Shown in pieces: positions 54,390 to 62,201 of a stretch of DNA of 64,000 nt (the first letter of the stretch is position 1; every line of letters starts with the position of its first letter). The position numbers and the translations under genes are program-made. The stretch is from contig NZ_LYXZ01000056.1 in NCBI RefSeq assembly GCF_001676615.1, forward strand, positions 208,229-272,228. Direction: 5' to 3'. Origin of the DNA: Labrys sp. WJW. Lineage in GTDB: Bacteria; Pseudomonadota; Alphaproteobacteria; Rhizobiales; Labraceae. The notes beneath the pieces are model-generated. The model was not told where the DNA came from, did not search any database, and saw only the letters and a list, made by a program, of their open reading frames with translations.

Positions 54390-54647
54390 ATGAATATCTC
54401 ACGGGGCGAGCAGCGTGTGCTGCACGTGCTGGCCCAGGGCGGGCATATCCGTCATCACCGCGGCGATAGTGGCCGCATCCACCATGTCGACTGCTTCACC
54501 CGCGACGGCCATCGTCTGGCCGATTGCACGCTGGAGACATTCGGCAAACTCCACCGCAAACGGCTGATCGAATCCCACGCCTCCGGTCCCTACCGCATTT
54601 CGCGCAAGGGGCGGGAGAGCGTGCGCGCGCAGGCCGATAATCGCTGA
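54390..54647 (+). CDS. yjhX: YjhX (TopAI)-like UPF0386 protein, putative toxin
   Basis: An 85-residue protein of the UPF0386 family. MNISRGEQRVLHVLAQGG, DSGRIHHVDCFTRDG, DCTLETFGKLHRKRLIES and the end VRAQADNR match E. coli YjhX along their whole length. In E. coli, YjhX (TopAI) inhibits topoisomerase I and is countered by YjhQ, an acetyltransferase-fold protein encoded next to it. Here a GNAT gene follows 14 bases downstream, so a toxin-antitoxin-like unit is likely. ATG 54390 is chosen by this alignment; the open frame is longer. Confidence 0.85.
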   Translation: MNISRGEQRVLHVLAQGGHIRHHRGDSGRIHHVDCFTRDGHRLADCTLETFGKLHRKRLIESHASGPYRISRKGRESVRAQADNR

Positions 54648-54661
54648 ATAGGGGAAAAACC

Positions 54662-55159
54662 ATGCAGATCCGACCAGAACGTGCCGATGACATCGATACC
54701 ATCCGCGCGATTACCAAGGCGGCCTTCGAAGGTAAGCCGTACAGCAGCCAGACGGAGGCGGCGATCGTCGACGCCTTGCGGGCGGCCGGAGCCTTGACTT
54801 TGTCCCTGGTGGCGGAAGAAGACGGCGAGGTCGTCGGTCATGCCGCCTTCTCGCCCGTCACCATCGACGGCGCTTTCCGGCAGTGGTATGGGCTGGGGCC
54901 CGTATCGGTGCGGCCGGATCGCCAGAAGGGTGGTATTGGCCGGGCGCTGATCGAGGCAGGCCTGGCCCATCTTCACCGGCAAAAGGCAGATGGCTGCGTC
55001 GTGGCGGGGAATCCTGCCTATTACGGCCGCTTCGGCTTCAAGAACGAAGAGCAGCTTTGCTTTCCCGGCCTGCCGCAGGTCTATTTCCAGTGCCTGCCCT
55101 TCGGGGCCGATACGCCGCGCGGAAACGTGGCCTACCACCCGGCTTTCGACGCGAAATAG
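54662..55159 (+). CDS. GNAT-family N-acetyltransferase, possible antitoxin of YjhX
   Basis: A 165-residue GCN5-related acetyltransferase of the YhbS-like type. The acetyl-CoA binding loop is SVRPDRQKGGIGRALIEAGL (about 82-101), and the C-terminal part has GNPAYYGRFGFKNE and YHPAFDAK. AGGGGAAAAACC precedes ATG. Because E. coli YjhQ, the antitoxin of YjhX, is also a GNAT protein encoded next to it, this protein is the best candidate partner. It may alternatively be a plain acetyltransferase. Confidence 0.82.
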   Translation: MQIRPERADDIDTIRAITKAAFEGKPYSSQTEAAIVDALRAAGALTLSLVAEEDGEVVGHAAFSPVTIDGAFRQWYGLGPVSVRPDRQKGGIGRALIEAGLAHLHRQKADGCVVAGNPAYYGRFGFKNEEQLCFPGLPQVYFQCLPFGADTPRGNVAYHPAFDAK

Positions 55160-55199
55160 TGGATCCGTCCGCTGCGATTGAGGCGTGGCGGACGGTCTT

Positions 55200-55730
55200 T
55201 CAAGCTCCGAAAGAGGGCCAGGCTTCGTCCGCCGGCGCGATCACTGCGGGTGGGCGGGGCCATTCGATAGAGAAGGCAGGATCGTCATAGCGATAGCCGC
55301 GAGCGTGGCCGGGAACATATTTGCGGCCCATGCCGTACAAGACGTCCGTCCCTGCTTCGAGCGTCAGGAAGCCGTGAGCGCAGCCTTCGGGAATATAGAG
55401 CTGATGAAGGTTGTCGGCGCTCAGATCCGCACCGATCCATTGGCGAAAAGCCGGGCTGTCCGGTCTGAGGTCGACTACGACATCATGGATCGCGCCCCGT
55501 GCCACCTGGACGAGCTTGGCCTCGGCATGAGGCGGGTCCTGAAAATGCATGCCGCGCAGCGTGAAGGCCTTGTCGTTGCGCGAAAGATTGGTCTGCGCAG
55601 GCGCGAAGGTGATGCCGGCCGCGGCGAACTCGTCCGGGCAATAGGTGCGGGCGAAAAAGCCGCGATCATCGCGCCGCGGTTCCGGCTTGATCAGGAAGCA
55701 GCCAGGGATCCGCGTTTCGCTGAAGATCAC
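55200..55730 (-). CDS. RmlC/RfbC-like deoxysugar 3,5-epimerase
   Basis: A 176-residue cupin of the dTDP-4-dehydrorhamnose 3,5-epimerase family. LRGMHFQDPPHAEAKLVQVARGAIHDVVVDLR holds the catalytic His, GCAHGFLTLE and DVLYGMGRKYVPGHARGYRYDDPAFSIEWP follow. It probably epimerises a CDP-4-keto-6-deoxy sugar here, since it is coupled by ATGA to the C-methyltransferase of a CDP-sugar cassette. It resembles NovW-type epimerases in this respect. It ends the four-gene minus-strand operon. Confidence 0.88.
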   Translation of the reverse strand: MIFSETRIPGCFLIKPEPRRDDRGFFARTYCPDEFAAAGITFAPAQTNLSRNDKAFTLRGMHFQDPPHAEAKLVQVARGAIHDVVVDLRPDSPAFRQWIGADLSADNLHQLYIPEGCAHGFLTLEAGTDVLYGMGRKYVPGHARGYRYDDPAFSIEWPRPPAVIAPADEAWPSFGA

Positions 55731-56971
55731 GGCGTGAGCCTGATGCTGGGCACTGCCGTCACGAAGGAACTGCCCGATGGCATCAGGGCGCGCGTCTGCT
55801 CCATCACTTCCTCGGCGATGTTCCAGGGCAGGATGACGAGATAGTCCGGCGCAATCTCGCTGATCTTGTCGGGTGAGAGAATCGGGATCTGGCTGCCGGG
55901 CAGCAGGCGGCCCTGCTTGGCCAGCGAGCGGTCGAAGACCGCCACGATATCGGCAGGGCCGACACCGCAGAAATTCAGGAAGGTATTGCCCTTGGCTGCG
56001 GCGCCATAGGCGGCGATGGTCTTGCCGGCCGCCTTGGCCTCGGCCAGGAAGGCAAGGAAGCCGCGCTTGACCTCGGCGACCTTGGCGGCAAAGCCTTCAT
56101 AGCCTGCCAGCGTGTCGAGACCGGCGGCATGCTCCTTGGCGCGCAGGGCGTCGAGCCGTGCCGATGGCTGGTGGCTGGAAGCAATCGGTGCCGCGAACAG
56201 GCGCAACGAGCCGCCATGCGTCGGCAGTTCTTCCACATCGATCGCCTTGAGGCCCACGGCGGCGAATACCTTCTCCACCGTCACCAGCGAGAGATAGGAA
56301 AAGTGCTCGTGATAGATGGTGTCGAACTGCACCTTCTCGATCAGATTGAGCACATGCGGGAATTCGAAGGTGACGACACCTTCGGGCTTCAGCAAGGTGG
56401 CGAATCCACCGACGAAATCGCTGATGTCGGGGACATGGGCGAGCACGTTGTTGGCAGCCATGAGGTCGGCGCGCTTGCCCTGGCCGACGAGGCGCCTGGC
56501 GGTTTCGACACCGAAGAAAGCGACCTCGGTATCGATACCCTTGGCCCGGGCCGTCTCGGCGACGTTGGCAGCCGGTTCGACACCGAGCACCGGCACGCCT
56601 GCAGCCTTGAAATGCTGGAGCAGATAGCCGTCATTGGAGGCGATCTCGACCACCAGGGAGTTGGCGCCGAGCCCGAAGCGCTCGATCATCGCGTCCGCAT
56701 AGCGCTTGGCATGCGCGACCCAACTGTCCGAATAGGAAGAGAAATAGGCATAGTCGGAGAAGATGGCGTCCGGCGGCACGGAATCGTCGACCTGGACCAG
56801 CAGACAGCTCGGGCAGACGCGGGCATGCAGCGGGAAGCTGCGCTCGGGATTGCTGTCGTCGGGCAGGCGATAGTCATTGGCGAGCGGCATCGAGCCGAGA
56901 TCGCACAAAGTGGTCGTCAGCGGGGTGGCGCAGAACCGGCAATGGGGAAGCGTCGTCGTGGCAGCGGTCAT
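55727..56971 (-). CDS. Deoxysugar C-methyltransferase (NovU/TylCIII-like)
   Basis: A 414-residue SAM-dependent methyltransferase. The N-terminal zinc domain has two CxxC pairs (CRFC about 11-14 and CPSC about 54-57), followed by the Rossmann core VVEIASNDGYLLQHF and a C-terminal Rossmann domain (TIAAYGAAAKGNTFLNF). This three-part build is that of sugar C-methyltransferases (NovU, MtmC, TylCIII). It should methylate C3 or C5 of a 4-keto-6-deoxyhexose. It starts ten bases after the rfbG stop; ATG 56971 is chosen by homology. Confidence 0.9.
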   Translation of the reverse strand: MTAATTTLPHCRFCATPLTTTLCDLGSMPLANDYRLPDDSNPERSFPLHARVCPSCLLVQVDDSVPPDAIFSDYAYFSSYSDSWVAHAKRYADAMIERFGLGANSLVVEIASNDGYLLQHFKAAGVPVLGVEPAANVAETARAKGIDTEVAFFGVETARRLVGQGKRADLMAANNVLAHVPDISDFVGGFATLLKPEGVVTFEFPHVLNLIEKVQFDTIYHEHFSYLSLVTVEKVFAAVGLKAIDVEELPTHGGSLRLFAAPIASSHQPSARLDALRAKEHAAGLDTLAGYEGFAAKVAEVKRGFLAFLAEAKAAGKTIAAYGAAAKGNTFLNFCGVGPADIVAVFDRSLAKQGRLLPGSQIPILSPDKISEIAPDYLVILPWNIAEEVMEQTRALMPSGSSFVTAVPSIRLTP

Positions 56972-56981
56972 GGCAGCGGTC

Positions 56982-58061
56982 TCAGGGCGTCGAGAAACGG
57001 GAAATCTGGTCGAGGGTGTAGGCATGCATGTCCTGCCCGATGGCCTCGGCAGCATACCATTGCGCCGTCCATTCCAGGCTGGACGGCCCGGCGAGGCGGT
57101 CCTGCCAGCCGAGCAGTTGGCGGGCGAGGTCCGAGTTGACGGTCAAGGCCTTCATCTCGATGGAGCCGGGCACCGGCTTGTGGAGCCAGTCCGGCTTGCG
57201 GTCGAGGGCCTGGAAGACGGCATCGGCCACGGCCGAAACGGGCAGGGGCCGGGAGGGATCCGGGCCGAAATTGAGCGAGCGCGGTGTGTCCGGGACGGTG
57301 GCCAGCCGCTCGGCATAGACGAGGTAGCCGTTCACGCAGTCCAACACATGCTGCCAGGGCCTGACGGCCTCGGGATGGCGCAGTTCCAGCGGCTTTCCGC
57401 TGCGCACGGCGCGTACGATATCGGGAACCAGCCTGTCGGTGGAATGGTCGCCGCCGCCGATGACGTTGCCGCCACGTGCAGTGGCAACCGGCACCCCAGC
57501 CTTGTCGAAATAGGAGCGCGCATAGGCATAGGTGACGATCTCGGCCGCCGCCTTGGATGCGGAATAGGGGTCTTTACCACCGAGCTTGTCGTCCTCCCGG
57601 AAGGCCGCTCCCTCTTCCTGGTTGAGATAGACCTTGTCCGAGGTCACAGCGAGGATACAGGCAAGGCCGGGGCGGGAGCGCAGGGCATCGAGCAGATGGA
57701 CGGTGCCCATCACATTGGAACCGAAGGTCTCGATCGGTTCGGCAAGCGAGCGCCGCACCAGGGCCTGGGCGGCGAGATGCAACACGATCTGCGGTTGGGC
57801 CGCATCCACGGCGCGACGCACGGCGTCGGTGTCGCGCAGGTCGCCGAGAATGGAGTGGACAGCTTCTTTCACGCCGGCTGCGGCGAACAGCGGCTGGTCG
57901 GCGGCCGGCGGCAGCGCAAAACCGGTGACGTCGGCTCCCAGCCGATGCAGCCACAGGGCCATCCAGCTTCCCTTGAAGCCGGTATGGCCGGTGAGAAACA
58001 CCTTCTTGCCCCGCCAGAAGCCGGGTGAAGGCAATGCGCCTGCGGCGAGTGCCTCGCTCAC
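56982..58061 (-). CDS. rfbG: CDP-glucose 4,6-dehydratase
   Basis: A 359-residue short-chain dehydrogenase-fold enzyme that turns CDP-glucose into CDP-4-keto-6-deoxyglucose. NAD binding is GHTGFKGSW, the catalytic Thr/Asp/Lys region is VTSDKVYLN, and YSASK supplies the active-site Tyr and Lys. The PWQHVLDCVNGYL block is typical. GTG 58061 overlaps the rfbF stop as GTGA, so this start is chosen. It uses the product of RfbF. Confidence 0.93.
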   Translation of the reverse strand: MSEALAAGALPSPGFWRGKKVFLTGHTGFKGSWMALWLHRLGADVTGFALPPAADQPLFAAAGVKEAVHSILGDLRDTDAVRRAVDAAQPQIVLHLAAQALVRRSLAEPIETFGSNVMGTVHLLDALRSRPGLACILAVTSDKVYLNQEEGAAFREDDKLGGKDPYSASKAAAEIVTYAYARSYFDKAGVPVATARGGNVIGGGDHSTDRLVPDIVRAVRSGKPLELRHPEAVRPWQHVLDCVNGYLVYAERLATVPDTPRSLNFGPDPSRPLPVSAVADAVFQALDRKPDWLHKPVPGSIEMKALTVNSDLARQLLGWQDRLAGPSSLEWTAQWYAAEAIGQDMHAYTLDQISRFSTP

Positions 58062-58831
58062 GGCCAGACCTTCCAGGGAGCCTTGCCCTGCGCCCACAAT
58101 TGCTCGAGATGGTTCTTGTCGCGCAGGGTATCCATGGGTTGCCAGAAACCGCCGTGCCGGTAGGCCATCAGGTCGCCGGAGGCGGCGAGGGCCTCGAGCG
58201 GTGCACCTTCCCAGGAGGTCTGGTCGGTCTCGATCAGATCGACCACGCTCGGTTCCAGCACGAAGAAACCGCCATTGATCAGCGCGTTGTCGCCGGGCGG
58301 CTTTTCGATGAAGCGGGTGACCTTGTCTCCCTCGAGCGACAGGGAGCCGTAACGGCCGGGAGGGATCACGCCGGTCAGTGTGGCGCGCTTGCCGTGCTTC
58401 TTGTGGAAGGCGATGAGGGCGCCGATATCGACATCGGCGACGCCGTCACCATAGGTGAAGCAGAAGGGTTCGCCCGGCGTCAGGAAGGGCGCGACCCGCT
58501 TGAGCCGGCCGCCCGTCATGCTGGTCTCGCCGGTATCCACCATGGTGACCCGCCAGGGCTCGGCCTTCTGGTTGTGATAGATGACTTCGTTCTTCTCGGC
58601 GTCGATCGTCACATCTGCATTGTGCAGGAAGTAGTTGGAGAAATACTCCTTGATCATATAGCCCTTGTAGCCCAGGCAGATCACGAAATCGTTGATGCCG
58701 TAATGGCTGTAGATCTTCATGATGTGCCAGAGGATCGGCCGGCCTCCGATCTCGATCATCGGTTTGGGACGCAGATGCGATTCTTCGGAAATGCGCGTGC
58801 CCATGCCGCCGGCGAGAATGATTGCTTTCAA
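58058..58831 (-). CDS. rfbF: Glucose-1-phosphate cytidylyltransferase
   Basis: A 257-residue enzyme that makes CDP-glucose from glucose-1-phosphate and CTP. KAIILAGGMGTRISEES, the PKPMIEIGGRPILWHIMKIY block and GYKGYMIKEYFSNYF are diagnostic. The TTG at 58831 gives the family's standard length and start (MKAIILAGG); the longer open frame has no homology. It is first in the CDP-sugar operon; the divergent GT61 gene starts 75 bases upstream. Confidence 0.94.
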   Translation of the reverse strand: MKAIILAGGMGTRISEESHLRPKPMIEIGGRPILWHIMKIYSHYGINDFVICLGYKGYMIKEYFSNYFLHNADVTIDAEKNEVIYHNQKAEPWRVTMVDTGETSMTGGRLKRVAPFLTPGEPFCFTYGDGVADVDIGALIAFHKKHGKRATLTGVIPPGRYGSLSLEGDKVTRFIEKPPGDNALINGGFFVLEPSVVDLIETDQTSWEGAPLEALAASGDLMAYRHGGFWQPMDTLRDKNHLEQLWAQGKAPWKVWP

Positions 58832-58906
58832 GGTCTGATCCGATAGACAGAGGGTGGTGGCGCGGCTATAGCCGCTTGGCTGTTCAATGGCAATCAAACG
58901 GCAGAA

Positions 58907-60085
58907 ATGGCCCGCGTCAAATCCGGATTTCGAAAGCGCTTCAATATCCGCTACTGGCGTTGGCTGCTGGCGCGGGCGACCATTGGCCGGATCGGCCTAC
59001 TGCGGCGGCGTTTTTCCTTCTATCCGCGCGGGGTCGATCCTGGGATCGCCGCGGCACTGGTCATCGAAGACCGCAAAACCGAGATGGCGACCTCGTTCAC
59101 GCCGGAAGAAAGCACCTTCGTGCGGGACCGGTGCTGGTCCTATGACACATTGGCGCGCGAGTGGACGGGCGGCGTCATGGTTCCGGTGCAAGAGCTGGCC
59201 GTGACGGTGAAGCCGGCCGAACTGCTCGGCCATGTCAGCCGCATTTTCGCACCTCGCCAGCAGGGCGTGGTGATACGCGATGTGAAATGGGTGAATTGGA
59301 ATTTCGCCAGGGCCAAGCGGCTCCAGGTCCTGCCCGCCCTTTCCGGGCGTTGTCATCTGCTCGCCCGCACGGACAACTACTACCACGCGCTTTTTGAAGA
59401 TCTGGTGCCGGTGGTCGATTATCTCGAGCGCTTTCACCCCGAGGGCATGCCGCTCACCCTGCTGCTGCCGCCTTCCCGCCTGGAGAGCCTGAATCTTGGC
59501 TGTGCCTTGCTCGAGCAGGCCTATCCGGGCGTGCGCGTGGTCGCCATGCCGGACGACGCCAAAGTGGCGGTCGAGGAGGCGCTATGGCTTTCCTTCGATG
59601 CCGGCAACGCCGAATGGAGCTTTGCCGATGCCGCTCCGGTATGGCGGCTGGCAGAACTCTTCCGGGCACATTACCGGGTGGAACCCAGCGGCGGGCGGCG
59701 TATTTTCTTTTCACGGGGAGGCAGCAAGATCCGGCGCCTGCTCAATGAAGAGGCGCTCTGGGAGATTGCAAAGGGTCATGGTTTCGAGCGTTTCGAGGCC
59801 AAAGGCGACAATCATGCCGAACAGGTTCGGCTGTTCTCCCAGGCCGAGGTGGTTGTCGGCGTGCATGGCGCCGGGCTCGGCAATCTGGCGTTCTGCCGCC
59901 CCGGAACGCAAGTCATCGAGCTTTTTCCCGAGAATTTCACCAAGAGCACTTATCTATGGCTCAGCAAGCGCCTTGGCCTCGACTATAGCTGGCTCATCGG
60001 CGAGCCGGGCGACTACGATCAGGCCTTCGTGCTGAATGAAGATCTGCTGCGCGACAAGCTCGAGAAACTTTCAGCTCCTTCCTGA
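58907..60085 (+). CDS. Family 61 glycosyltransferase (DUF563)
   Basis: A 392-residue protein of the DUF563/GT61 family. NYYHALFEDLVPVV and VVGVHGAGLGNLAFCRPGTQVIELFP are the family hallmarks. It likely transfers a sugar to a surface polysaccharide or protein in the cytoplasm or at the membrane. It is divergent from the CDP-sugar operon with only 75 bases between, so a shared control and use of the branched sugar are plausible. Donor and acceptor are not readable. Confidence 0.88.
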   Translation: MARVKSGFRKRFNIRYWRWLLARATIGRIGLLRRRFSFYPRGVDPGIAAALVIEDRKTEMATSFTPEESTFVRDRCWSYDTLAREWTGGVMVPVQELAVTVKPAELLGHVSRIFAPRQQGVVIRDVKWVNWNFARAKRLQVLPALSGRCHLLARTDNYYHALFEDLVPVVDYLERFHPEGMPLTLLLPPSRLESLNLGCALLEQAYPGVRVVAMPDDAKVAVEEALWLSFDAGNAEWSFADAAPVWRLAELFRAHYRVEPSGGRRIFFSRGGSKIRRLLNEEALWEIAKGHGFERFEAKGDNHAEQVRLFSQAEVVVGVHGAGLGNLAFCRPGTQVIELFPENFTKSTYLWLSKRLGLDYSWLIGEPGDYDQAFVLNEDLLRDKLEKLSAPS

Positions 60086-60161
60086 AAATGCCACCGGCCT
60101 CGGCCTGATCTCTGCCGGTGCCTTCTTCGTGTTCAAGGGACCGATCGGCCCCTGAGCCCGT

Positions 60162-62066
60162 TCAGATCTCGATCTCAGTTCCGAACTGCACCACCTGCGG
60201 CGCCGGGATGCGGAAATAGGAGGCCGAGCGCTCGGCATTGCGCTGGAGCATGGCGTAGAGCACCTCGCGCCAGAAGGCCATGCCCGCAATCCTCTTGGAG
60301 GGGATGATCGTCTCGCTGCCGATATAGAAGGAGATCTCGCCGAGGTCGAAGCCCGAGATCAGGCCTTGCGAGATGGCCAGCCGCATGCCCTTGAGCACAT
60401 CTGGTTCCTCCATGAAACCGAAGCGCAAGACGATGCGTTCGAAACCGGGGCGAAGCGAGGTTACCGTCACGCGGTCCCCGTCCTTGACGCGAGGGATCTC
60501 CGCCCCCTGCACGGTGACCAGCAACACGCGTTCGGGAATAGCCTGGGTGTGGCGCAGGAAAATGCTCAGCGAAAGGGGCATGCCGATGGCGGCCGAACTC
60601 AGGAAGGCGGCCGTGCCCGGCAGCCTGACGGGACGCTGGGTTTTCATCGCCGCAAAGAAGGTCGTCTCCTCCACGCGCAGATGCTTGCGGGCCTGTTCGG
60701 CCAGGATCTGGCCGCGGCGCCAGGTCAGCATCAGCATGGCGACGAAGATGGCCAACAGCAGCGGGTACCAGCCGCCCTCGAAGAGCTTGACGCCATTGGC
60801 GGAGACGAAGATCAGGTCGACGACGAAGAAGGCGCCATTGACCAGGATGACGAGGAAGAGATTGTATCCCCAGTGCCGGGCCACCAATGCCGCCAGCAGC
60901 GTGGTGATCGCCATCAGCAGGGAAACCGCGACGCCATAGGCACCCGCCAGCGCGGCAGACGAGCCGAAGCCGAGCACAGCGCCCAGCGTGGCGATGCACA
61001 GCAGCCAGTTGACCAGGGGTACGTAGATCTGGCCGAATTCCTGGTTGTCGGTCTGCTTGATGGTGAGGCGCGGGAGAAGACCAAGTTGAATGGACTGGCG
61101 TGCCAGCGAAAATGCTCCCGATATGATGGCCTGGCTGGCGATGACGGTGGCTGCCGTCGCAAAAATGATGACCGGGAAATGCAGCCAGTCGGGCACCAGA
61201 TTGTAGAACGGATTGGAGGCGGCGGCGGGATTGCCGAGCAGCAGGGCGCCCTGGCCGAAATAATTGAGGACCAGGGCGGGCAGGGCGATCGTGAACCAGG
61301 CCAGGCGGATGGGGTTTCGGCCGAAATGCCCCATATCGGCATACATCGCCTCGCCGCCGGTGACGGCAAGGAAGGCCGCCCCCAGGATGGCAAAACTGAC
61401 GGCCGGATTGGCCGTTACCAGGAAATGCAGGGCCACGAACGGGTTGAGGGCGGCGAGGATGGCAGGATTGCGCACGATGCTTGCCAGGCCCAGCAGCCCG
61501 ATGAGGACGAACCAGGCCAGCATGACCGGGCCGAAGAAACGGCCGATCATGCCGGTGCCGTAGCGCTGGACCATGAACAGGACCAGAAGGATCGCGACGG
61601 TCAGGGGCACCACGATATGGGCCAGAGAGGGCGTGGCGACTTCCAGTCCCTCGATGGCGCTGAGCACCGAGATGGCTGGCGTGATGGCGCCGTCGCCATA
61701 GAGCAGCGCCGCACCGACCAGGCCGATGATCAGGAAGACGATATGGCGACGGCCTTCGCGGCGGCCGCTGCCGCCCAGAATGGCGAGCAGGGCGACGATG
61801 CCGCCTTCGCCCTTGTTGTCGGCGCGCAGGATCAGGATGGCATATTTCAGGGATACGATCAGGATCAGGGCCCAGAAGATCACCGAGACGACACCGGTCA
61901 CGATCCAGGCCTGGCTCGCACCGCCATCGCCGCTGGCGCCGATGGCCTGTGCGAAGGCATAGAGCGGGCTGGTGCCGATGTCTCCATAGACGACGCCGAG
62001 CGCCGCCAGGGCGAGTCCAGGTGAAAAACGAGATCCGTTAGCGCCCGCCGCAGTCGTCATCACCAT
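60162..62066 (-). CDS. kup: Kup-family potassium transporter
   Basis: A 634-residue low-affinity K(+)/H(+) symporter with twelve transmembrane helices and a cytoplasmic C-terminal domain. ALGVVYGDIGTSPLYA (about 18-33), SLKYAILILRADNKGEGG, GDGAITPAISVLSAIEG and GGEAMYADMGHFG are the family's conserved blocks. ATG 62066 (MVMTTAAG) is favoured; ATG 62060 and one 19 codons upstream are also open. It is divergent from recJ. Confidence 0.95.
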   Translation of the reverse strand: MVMTTAAGANGSRFSPGLALAALGVVYGDIGTSPLYAFAQAIGASGDGGASQAWIVTGVVSVIFWALILIVSLKYAILILRADNKGEGGIVALLAILGGSGRREGRRHIVFLIIGLVGAALLYGDGAITPAISVLSAIEGLEVATPSLAHIVVPLTVAILLVLFMVQRYGTGMIGRFFGPVMLAWFVLIGLLGLASIVRNPAILAALNPFVALHFLVTANPAVSFAILGAAFLAVTGGEAMYADMGHFGRNPIRLAWFTIALPALVLNYFGQGALLLGNPAAASNPFYNLVPDWLHFPVIIFATAATVIASQAIISGAFSLARQSIQLGLLPRLTIKQTDNQEFGQIYVPLVNWLLCIATLGAVLGFGSSAALAGAYGVAVSLLMAITTLLAALVARHWGYNLFLVILVNGAFFVVDLIFVSANGVKLFEGGWYPLLLAIFVAMLMLTWRRGQILAEQARKHLRVEETTFFAAMKTQRPVRLPGTAAFLSSAAIGMPLSLSIFLRHTQAIPERVLLVTVQGAEIPRVKDGDRVTVTSLRPGFERIVLRFGFMEEPDVLKGMRLAISQGLISGFDLGEISFYIGSETIIPSKRIAGMAFWREVLYAMLQRNAERSASYFRIPAPQVVQFGTEIEI

Positions 62067-62201
62067 CGCCCCGTGAACCTTCGGGAATTCTGCGATTGAT
62101 GGCAGATTGTCGCACGCGGTCAAGGATGCCGAAGGTGTTATGCGGTGTCTTCAAAGCATTTCCGCTGGCTTGGGCCATGGCTTCGCCGATATGGTCCGCG
62201 C

